Shown here: piece by piece, positions 1-6,100 of the stretch
Numbering within the stretch: the stretch's first letter is position 1
Layout of the letters: every line of letters begins with the position of its first letter
Source: Bacteroidota bacterium
GTDB taxonomy: Bacteria > Bacteroidota > Bacteroidia > Flavobacteriales > Flavobacteriaceae
Direction: 5' to 3'
Assembly: GCA_024278565.1 (NCBI GenBank)
Contig: JAJRSY010000239.1
Span: forward strand, 1 to 8,909
DNA: 8,909 bases
Notes under the pieces: model-generated
Told to the model about the DNA's origin: nothing
The model's database searches: none
Seen by the model: the letters and a program-made list of their open reading frames with translations, nothing else
Position numbers and translations under genes: made by a program

Positions 1-29
1 AATCTGTTGGATCATATAAAAATAAATAT
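1..29. other. Left flank of CRISPR array (leader end or a truncated spacer)
   Basis: These 29 AT-rich bases precede the first visible repeat. Because the array is read on the + strand, the leader and the newest spacers should lie on this side. The stretch has exactly the length of a spacer in this array (29-30 nt), so the window may begin inside the array, with a repeat just outside. Its A/T-rich composition, with runs such as ATATAAAAATAAATAT, fits a leader better than the more GC-balanced spacers. The two cannot be told apart here. Confidence 0.5.
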
Positions 30-984
30 GTTGTGAATTGCTTTCAGTTCTTTAAATTTATGGATTATTCACAGGGTCTAAATTAATGCCATTCTTGTAC
101 TTTAGTTGTGAATTGCTTTCAGTTCTTTAAATTTATGGATTATTCACAGGATTAGTGGTGCTTAGCCCTGTCAGCACGCCGTTGTGAATTGCTTTCAGTT
201 CTTTAAATTTATGGATTATTCACAGGGGATATGAACGGCGCAAGTGTACATACCACGTTGTGAATTGCTTTCAGTTCTTTAAATTTATGGATTATTCACA
301 GGAAAACGGGCTAAAACCGTTAAAACAAGGTGTTGTGAATTGCTTTCAGTTCTTTAAATTTATGGATTATTCACAGGAAAAATACGATCGGACTGCTGAC
401 CGTTAGCGTTGTGAATTGCTTTCAGTTCTTTAAATTTATGGATTATTCACAGGTTTATTGACCCTTTTTCCTTTCAAAGGACCGTTGTGAATTGCTTTCA
501 GTTCTTTAAATTTATGGATTATTCACAGGTACGCCCGCACCTCGGAGACATATCTAAGAGTTGTGAATTGCTTTCAGTTCTTTAAATTTATGGATTATTC
601 ACAGGCCCATATTACTTCGAGCATTCGGATTACATGTTGTGAATTGCTTTCAGTTCTTTAAATTTATGGATTATTCACAGGCTGCACGAGTACGGTATAA
701 CCTGGTGGGACGTTGTGAATTGCTTTCAGTTCTTTAAATTTATGGATTATTCACAGGGGGAGCGTATACGGGGAAGTGCCTTTTCTGTTGTGAATTGCTT
801 TCAGTTCTTTAAATTTATGGATTATTCACAGGAGACTCCCTTCCTGGACTACTAGAAGATGCGTTGTGAATTGCTTTCAGTTCTTTAAATTTATGGATTA
901 TTCACAGGGTCTACCCAGCCATAGTGCTGCAAAGAAAAGTTGTGAATTGCTTTCAGTTCTTTAAATTTATGGATTATTCACAGG
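30..984 (+). CRISPR. Type II-C CRISPR array, 13 repeats / 12 spacers
   Basis: A 46-nt direct repeat beginning GTTGTGAATTGCTTTCAG and ending GGATTATTCACAGG starts at 30, 105, 181, 257, 332, 408, 484, 560, 636, 712, 787, 863 and 939. I compared all 13 copies and found no base change, including in the last one. The 12 spacers are 29 nt (three) or 30 nt (nine) and all differ. Repeat ends carry a 7-bp inverted repeat, TGTGAAT (bases 3-9) and ATTCACA (bases 38-44), as is usual for type II repeats. Orientation is + because bases 1-19 pair with the tracrRNA anti-repeat at 7422-7440 and because a rho-independent terminator follows the last repeat. Transcription therefore runs toward, and converges with, the cas genes. 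I saw no long match between any spacer and the rest of the window. Confidence 0.98.
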
Positions 985-1018
985 ATACCCGCTGTAACAG
1001 GCTGGTATCCTGTTTTTT
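980..1018 (+). terminator. Rho-independent terminator of the CRISPR array, fused to the last repeat
   Basis: A perfect 10-bp stem pairs ACAGGATACC (980-989) with GGTATCCTGT (1004-1013) around a 14-nt loop and runs into six T (1013-1018). The first five bases of the stem are the 3' end of the last repeat, so the terminator is built onto the repeat. It fixes the array's transcription direction as + and shields the convergent cas2 gene from array transcripts. Confidence 0.85.
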
Positions 1019-1060
1019 ATGGGGTGTTGTAGAAATAAAAAACAGACTGCTCATAGAGGG

Positions 1061-1102
1061 GTCTCGACTGCGCCTACCTTCGGCAGGCAGGCTCGACCAG
1101 AC
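1061..1102. repeat. Imperfect GC-rich hairpin between array terminator and cas2
   Basis: This GC-rich block lies in AT-rich surroundings between the array terminator and the cas2 stop codon. Its core is a stem of CCTACC and GGCAGG around TTC with one mismatch, and both outer flanks contain TCGA next to GTCT or AGAC. It lies about 9 nt past the cas2 stop on the - strand and may mark the 3' end of the cas transcript, although no U-run follows on that strand. It resembles the short intergenic repeats scattered through flavobacterial genomes, but I see only this copy here. Confidence 0.5.
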
Positions 1103-1111
1103 ATTTACAAT

Positions 1112-1462
1112 TCAAAACAATTCCAATTGTTGTGATGGGGTTTCGGGCTCCACTTCTTTTTGGCCGTGAAAAAGTTCGATCATTCCGAATTGCTTGTCCG
1201 TTATCTGCATAATACACACCTTGCCCTGTTTGGGTAGGTTCATCTTGGTACGTTTGATATGTACGTTCGCGTTTTCTCTACTGGCACAAAATCGCAGGTA
1301 AATACTAAACTGAAACATGCTAAAACCATCGTCCAACAAATTTTTACGAAACCGTGTGGCGGCCTTACGGTCTTTTCTAGTTTCGGTCGGTAAATCAAAA
1401 AGTACAAGTACCCACATACTACGGTATTGGTTCAGTCGTGAAAAATTATCTTTTGCTAACAT
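1112..1462 (-). CDS. cas2: CRISPR-associated endonuclease Cas2 (type II-C)
   Basis: The product has 116 aa. Cas2 forms a dimer that bridges two Cas1 dimers in the spacer-integration complex; its ferredoxin-like fold is mainly structural in that role. The sequence shows the type II Cas2 pattern: an N-terminal Leu-Asn-Gln-Tyr-Arg segment, then the first beta strand MWVLVLFDLPTET (residues 16-28) with the conserved Asp at residue 23. After that come RKNLLDDGFSMFQFSIY, a central ASRENANVHIK segment, ITDKQFGMIELFHG, and a C-terminal QLELF tail typical of the II-C subgroup. I keep the ATG at 1462 because the residues before Met16 match the usual N-terminus of the subgroup. It is the last gene of the cas operon, 53 nt after cas1, and no classic ribosome binding site is visible, as is common in Bacteroidota. 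It converges with the CRISPR array. Confidence 0.96.
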   Translation of the reverse strand: MLAKDNFSRLNQYRSMWVLVLFDLPTETRKDRKAATRFRKNLLDDGFSMFQFSIYLRFCASRENANVHIKRTKMNLPKQGKVCIMQITDKQFGMIELFHGQKEVEPETPSQQLELF

Positions 1463-1482
1463 TTTTTAACGTTCATGACCTA

Positions 1483-1519
1483 TTAGGTTTTCTCCTACGG
1501 CGGACAAGTACCAACCTAA
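1483..1519 (+). repeat. Small palindrome-ended intergenic repeat, copy A (cas1/cas2 gap)
   Basis: Perfect 7-bp inverted ends TTAGGTT (1483-1489) and AACCTAA (1513-1519) enclose a 23-nt core containing TTCTCCTACGGCGGACAAGT. The same design occurs on the other strand at 7530-7565 (copy B), and a related core lies at 8423-8438 (copy C). It fills most of the cas1-cas2 gap, and its right arm supplies the TAG stop codon of cas1 (1516-1518). No U-run follows on either strand, so it is not a standard terminator. It could still fold in the cas1-cas2 mRNA. Confidence 0.7.
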
Positions 1520-2445
1520 CAGGTCTGATTTTGATACACCGGGTACAATATTCTTCGGCTCGATCCATAAAAGCAATCGTACAGACTACTCGTGGTACGG
1601 CTCATGGCATTCATTAAGGGGCTCCATTTTCCATCCAATACAACATCAAGGGCCGGTATCATCAACAACTGGGCCTTTAAGTCTGGGGTGAGCTCGTCAA
1701 TATCCTCACCTGTTGCCACCATTTCATAGACCACGGCATCCACAAAAGGCCGATAAGGCTCCATGATATCATCGGCCAAACAAAACGCATTGTATTTATT
1801 ACGGTGAAAAATACCCACAGAGGGCAACATACCACTACTGACCAAAGCACGGGCAGTTACCGCCCTTAAAATAGCATACCCATAGTTCAGCAAATTGTTG
1901 GGGGCATTACCGCCTAAAACATCACGAGATTGGTTTCTACTAAAACCGGGCGTTAGATCCGTAAAAAGATTTTGAAAATAATAGGCAGCGGCAATGGCCT
2001 CATGGTTGCCCGTATCACCACTTTTGACCTCATTTGCCCATCGCTTCAGTTTTAAGGCGTTTTTTTCACGGCGCAACAAATGGTTTGCCTGATTTTCGAT
2101 CTTGGCCTCTACCGTCTGTTGCCAAAGGTTCTTTTTCAAGGGCTGGCTAGCATTGAGTTGGTGGCGCATACGCTCGGTCTGTTCAGTATGGCCTACGAGC
2201 GGTTGAAACAAGGCGCAGGGCAAGTGTTGTTTGTCGCAGGTGATGACCGCTGTTTTGTTCTGCACCAATTTCATCAACAGCCCATTGGTAATGGTAATTT
2301 GCGAATGTTCTAAAACCACATACCCCAGATCTTCTATGGGTATGGTGGCTTCTTTTTTATCTTCTTCAGGAAAATTGACCACCAATTGGTCGTTTTTGGT
2401 GCTCAGATAGGCGGGGTTGCCGAAAAATAGGGTTCGTTTTATCAT
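1516..2445 (-). CDS. cas1: CRISPR-associated integrase Cas1 (type II-C)
   Basis: The product has 309 aa, a normal length for type II Cas1. Cas1 is the metal-dependent nuclease and integrase that inserts new spacers at the leader-proximal repeat, acting as dimers bridged by Cas2. An N-terminal beta-rich domain (about 1-85, starting MIKRTLFFGNPAYLS) is followed by the alpha-helical catalytic domain. The expected metal ligands are E149 (in NHEAIAAAYYF), H214 (in GIFHRNKYN) and E229 (in ADDIMEPYRP); all are present. The motifs GGNAPNNLLNYGYAILRA and EPYRPFVD are type II Cas1 hallmarks. The start at 2445 has only an A-rich leader. The hairpin at 2459-2491 lies 13 nt upstream of the start codon, so any message running in from RAYT or cas9 carries a 15-bp stem just before the cas1 translation start. 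The stop codon lies in repeat copy A. Confidence 0.97.
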   Translation of the reverse strand: MIKRTLFFGNPAYLSTKNDQLVVNFPEEDKKEATIPIEDLGYVVLEHSQITITNGLLMKLVQNKTAVITCDKQHLPCALFQPLVGHTEQTERMRHQLNASQPLKKNLWQQTVEAKIENQANHLLRREKNALKLKRWANEVKSGDTGNHEAIAAAYYFQNLFTDLTPGFSRNQSRDVLGGNAPNNLLNYGYAILRAVTARALVSSGMLPSVGIFHRNKYNAFCLADDIMEPYRPFVDAVVYEMVATGEDIDELTPDLKAQLLMIPALDVVLDGKWSPLMNAMSRTTSSLYDCFYGSSRRILYPVYQNQTC

Positions 2446-2458
2446 AATATGTTTTTTT

Positions 2459-2491
2459 AGTGGTACGATGACTCGAAGTCATCGTACCACT
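2459..2491. repeat. 33-nt REP-like perfect hairpin, copy 1 (RAYT/cas1 gap)
   Basis: Arms AGTGGTACGATGACT (2459-2473) and AGTCATCGTACCACT (2477-2491) pair perfectly over 15 bp around the loop CGA. It lies 8 nt past the RAYT stop codon and 13 nt before the cas1 start. Seven T (2452-2458) precede it on the + strand. On the - strand, where the genes are read, the hairpin is followed by A residues, so it is not a classic terminator there. Confidence 0.93.
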
Positions 2492-2499
2492 CTTCACCG

Positions 2500-3111
2500 T
2501 TAAAAATCCAAATATTCAGCTGCAACTTCTTTATTCACAAGTTTTCCGTTTCTCAAATTCGCATAATCTAAAGCCGATGAAAATTCCCAATCAATTTCAT
2601 TTTTGACCAATTTTGCCTTTACAGGGTTTTGATGAATATAATCGAAACAAATTTGCGGGTATTGCTTTTCAGGATTTTGGATATTGATTTTTGCAGCTCC
2701 ATTTTGGGTCGTAAAAGAGGGTGTGATGCCTTTGTGGCAATTGATGCATTCGGCTTTGGTATGGGCTTTAAACAAAGAACCACTTGTGTTTTGCTGAATA
2801 TTCAATGCTCTAGTGTAAGAGCGGAGCAATATAGCTATTGAATTGTTCAATGTTCTTTTTTTAGTAGTAGTGATACGATGACTTTGAGTCATCGTATCAC
2901 TTTCACTCACAGGCAACTCTTCTTCTCGCATTAAAATTATTAAATGAAAATGATTGGGCATTAAGCACCAAGCTATAATATCGGCATAGGGCGAAACATA
3001 AATCTTTATTTTCTTTAAGAAAAAAAGATAGTTCTCTCGCTTAAAAAATATTTTTCTTTGATTGTTGCCTTGGTTATAAATGTGGTATAGATAGCCTTTT
3101 TCTAGTTGCAT
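2500..3111 (-). CDS. REP-associated tyrosine transposase (RAYT, Y1/HUH family)
   Basis: The product has 203 aa and belongs to the Y1_Tnp / TnpA-REP family, single-strand DNA nucleases that recognise hairpins. The HUH motif is in MPNHFHLIIL (H54, H56), the likely catalytic tyrosine is Y99 in LLRSYTRALN, and later family signatures are GSLFKAHTKAE and CFDYIHQNPVKAKLV. I choose ATG 3111 (MQLEKGYLYHIYN), which matches usual RAYT starts. A longer reading from GTG 3138 would place the start codon inside a hairpin arm. Residues 71-81 (SDTMTQSHRIT) are encoded exactly by a 33-nt palindrome, in the linker between the HUH strand and the Tyr helix. The gene is co-directional with cas9 (69 nt away) and cas1 (54 nt away), so it is probably co-transcribed. 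Family identity is firm; any CRISPR role is unproven. Confidence 0.93.
   Translation of the reverse strand: MQLEKGYLYHIYNQGNNQRKIFFKRENYLFFLKKIKIYVSPYADIIAWCLMPNHFHLIILMREEELPVSESDTMTQSHRITTTKKRTLNNSIAILLRSYTRALNIQQNTSGSLFKAHTKAECINCHKGITPSFTTQNGAAKINIQNPEKQYPQICFDYIHQNPVKAKLVKNEIDWEFSSALDYANLRNGKLVNKEVAAEYLDF
2869..2901. repeat. 33-nt REP-like perfect hairpin, copy 2 (inside RAYT gene)
   Basis: Arms AGTGATACGATGACT (2869-2883) and AGTCATCGTATCACT (2887-2901) pair over 15 bp around the loop TTG. It differs from copy 1 by one compensated stem pair (G-C to A-T) and the loop. It begins on a codon boundary and is 11 codons long, so it leaves the RAYT reading frame open. Seven T (2856-2862) followed by AGT repeats precede it on the + strand, recalling the T-run next to copy 1. 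Confidence 0.93.
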
Positions 3112-3130
3112 ATTTTTGAATTCGTGGGTT

Positions 3131-3163
3131 AGCAACACCGTGACTTTGAGTCACGGTGTTGCT
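3131..3163. repeat. 33-nt REP-like perfect hairpin, copy 3 (cas9/RAYT gap)
   Basis: Arms AGCAACACCGTGACT (3131-3145) and AGTCACGGTGTTGCT (3149-3163) pair over 15 bp around TTG. Relative to copy 2 the arm differs at five positions, each matched by a compensating change in the other arm; AG, AC and TGACT are kept. It lies 17 nt past the cas9 stop codon and 19 nt before the RAYT start. It could protect the 3' end of a processed cas9 message, as REPs do elsewhere, but no U-run makes it a terminator. Confidence 0.93.
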
Positions 3164-3180
3164 TAGGTTTGGTGATTCGA

Positions 3181-6100
3181 TCAATATTCTCCTATTTGAA
3201 CAATTTCGCCAATATGGTTGGTTCTGACTTTTATGACTCCTTCAAGTGGATCTGTACTTCGTATAGAATGGTAAGTTACTTGTGAAAGCATTTTTTTGTT
3301 TTTTAAATCTTCCCCATTTATTGCTTTTGTTTCTAAATGATGTGCAAAAAGATAATTCTTTGTCGATATCTTCTGCACCCTGAACAAATGTTTGCTAATT
3401 AAAGCTGCGTTCTTTTCGTCCATTAAATCTTCTTCTTGTGGGTTGAAACCTTCCGAGGGAAATACGAACATTTCGTTTTGTTTCATGGTAAAAAGAAATT
3501 CCCATCCTTGATCCGAGTTATAGCCTTTGTCAATAATAGACAGGCCTTCATTAACTCTAGCGACCGCTTCATAGAAAGAAACCACCTTTTCCTGTAATTT
3601 TCCTTTTGGACCTCTATAAATGGCTACATGATGGTTATTCCCGGTACTCACAAAATCCACAGCTTGCTTTTTGTTGTTTTTATCCAAAATTTCGTTGCCC
3701 AAGTGGTCTTTTTTGTAATGTAATGGCTCTGCATTGCTCACTCCGGTAATGGTAACCCGTTTTATAGAAATCCCTTTGGCCTTGTTCAGCCAAATAGGGT
3801 TTTTATCAAGGTTGGAAAAAGCTTCTTTGGGTTTGCTTCCAAATTCTGCCAAACGTTGTTGCAGTACCTTTTTAACTCCCTCATCCACTACTTTGTCTAC
3901 TTTCAAGTCGGGGGATATGTCTTTTCTTATCGTATAGATTTCTTCAAAACACCATACCTCTTTTAGCGGCACATCTTTATAAAACAAAGGGTCTTTTTTT
4001 AACATTTTAGTATCAAAACCAATTTCAGGATTATTCTGGTGCTTTTCTAAATGACCCAATACCAATACTCTTATGTCTTTATCAACAATCATATTAGCTT
4101 GTTCTAAAGAAAAACGTTTGTTGAGCTTGGTAGCCTTCGTCATGGCACGCTTGCTTTTGCCGTAAACCGTTTCTTTGTGCAATTGACCCCGTGGGGTTTT
4201 TACATCTTGTCGAAAATAATAATCTTTCCCTTTTTTTATTTTTTCGGAATTTATTGTGTCTTTGTCTATTTTAACGAAATTAACATTTCGGGTTACTACT
4301 TTGTTTTTTGCCTTGAACGAAATTAAAATGCCCCCTATATGTTGTTTCGCCTCTTCTCTAAAATTGGGCATAGGAGGAACAAACCTTCGTTTTCTTCCTC
4401 CGTTTTTGTTGTCATAATGTTTGGTTATTTTATTTCTTATGCCGTACAACGTACTGTTTTCTTTGTCTCGCGATGCATTCAGGTTATTCAAATACTGTAT
4501 GTGATTATAAGAAGTGAAAGCTACGGTCAAAGCATCCATGGCATGATGCCGGTGGTCGTTTCTTTTGGTCCAATCAACAATTTGCTCTACTTTTTTACCT
4601 TCTTTCCTTTCTTGCATCTCGGTCAAGCCCAACGCTCTGTATTTGGGAAGGTTCAATTCTTTCATCACATTGATCAAATCCCAATCTTCACGAAGTTTAT
4701 CGGTAACCCTACCAGTCGTTGTATTGACCGTTCTAAAAACTTCTTCCAGTAACTGTTTTGCTTTTTTGGCAATGTACTGGCTATTTCTTAGGTCTCTTTC
4801 TATAAAACCATCGGGCAAGTTTTCTTTGCTCATCAGGAGTTTTTTATACTTGCCTTTACTTATACTACCCTTACCTTTTTTATATAAGGTCTCTACTCTA
4901 GATTTATAATTTTCCAAATTAGCATTGTAGTCCTTTTCTATAAAATCAAAAGCGGTACGATCTGCCTTTTTAAGATTCACGTTTCTATACGCCAAGGTTT
5001 TGTTGGAAAAGGAGTCGTCAAACAACATCGCTTTAGGAATGATGTGCTCTATATCTATTTCTTTTGAGAATAATTTTTCTCTTGGAATATATTTGTTCGT
5101 AAAAAGTGTTTTATGTCCATTTTCGCTCAACTCCTCGTATAGCTTATACTTAATGACATCATTGCGAGTGGGATTGGGTATACCAAAATCTTTGGTAATG
5201 AGCTTACGCACCTCTTCATTATATTTGGTGGCGGCATTAATGTATTTTGTGGTATCTGCACGTTCACTAGCTGATTTTTTCAGTTCTCTGGCCAGTTCTA
5301 TCCGTATTTCCTCTGGTTTGCCATAGGTTTCGATTACCAGATTGATCAAATTGATCATTTGGTTCAAGATTTTCTCCACGACCGGATTGCGTAAACTGTT
5401 CTTTTTCAAAAGCTCCAGCCTGTCTTTCAAGTCTCTATTTGCCCATTCCTTCTTGTTCAGAGAATGGGAATGATTGTAACCCGCCAACTGACATGCCTCA
5501 GAAAACTCGTTTCCTGATTTTAAATATGGATGGATCTTACGTATCGCTCTTGCTGATAAGCTTCCATAATCTTGTTGAAACGAAATATTTGCCAACAGGT
5601 TGCCATATTCAGGTTTAAAACCATATTTAAGGTGCAATTTCTTTTTTAAGGCTATGTTGGAGTTTCCATAGACCAACTTGTCCTTTTCCAATATTTTGGA
5701 ATCATCCTCAGACGAATACAATAAGTGCCAGAATTGGTAACTTTCTTGCTTGTCGAAAACCGCTCCATCGAGGTCTGCCTCAAAATCAAGTATGGAAGGT
5801 TTTATTCCTATTTGGGGGAAAATAATTTTCAACTCTTCTTTTATTTCTTTGGCCGATTTCTTGGACCAATCAAAACCATAACCTTCGTTTTCGGCTATTT
5901 GTTGATAAATAGTGTATAGGGCTTGGTTCGTTCGATTACCCTCTATTGATTCTTTATAGTTTAAACGCCACTCTTTTGAAGGAAGCCCTACAAGCTTCAT
6001 GATTTCATTGGGCTTTAAATTCCCTCTAAGGTTTAGCTCTTCAAACAATAGTTGTTTTAAATCATTATCCGGAACTTGAATATCATTAGTAGCCTTATTC

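Larger units (their letters stand above)
2459..3163 (-). mobile_element. RAYT-REP module (REPtron-like) inserted in the cas operon
   Basis: A tyrosine transposase gene of the REP-associated class is bracketed by two 33-nt hairpins of one family (2459-2491 and 3131-3163) and contains a third (2869-2901). In gamma-proteobacteria, RAYT genes flanked by REP palindromes are a known arrangement, thought to be domesticated relatives of IS200/IS605 elements. Type II-C operons normally read cas9-cas1-cas2 directly, so this module is an addition between cas9 and cas1. The outer boundaries are taken as the outer edges of the hairpins; the true insertion ends are unknown, and I see no target duplication. 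Confidence 0.65.

Noticed and set aside
76..938. Spacers as protein-coding fragments of phage genes
   Set aside because: Several stay open over about ten codons (for example the spacer at 682-711), but six-frame openness over 30 nt is expected by chance. Only a database search could name targets.
30..984. Promoter within each CRISPR repeat, as in Neisseria II-C arrays
   Set aside because: The repeat has no TAnnTTTG box at a proper distance from a TTTG box, so the Bacteroidota consensus is not met.
924..1169. Open frame on the + strand over the last CRISPR repeat
   Set aside because: It runs through repeat 13, the terminator and the end of cas2 on the opposite strand. Its protein is partly a translation of the CRISPR repeat.
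2080..2313. Open frame antisense to cas1
   Set aside because: It lies wholly inside cas1, which has clear catalytic motifs; the antisense protein has no recognisable feature. The open frames antisense to RAYT and cas9 were rejected for the same reason.
2459..2491. Reading the REP-like hairpins as rho-independent terminators
   Set aside because: None is followed by a U-run on the coding strand. The T-runs near copies 1 and 2 lie on the wrong side for the - strand.
3112..3138. Alternative GTG start of the RAYT at 3138
   Set aside because: It would put the start codon inside a hairpin arm and add nine residues not typical of RAYTs. ATG at 3111 begins the usual N-terminal motif.
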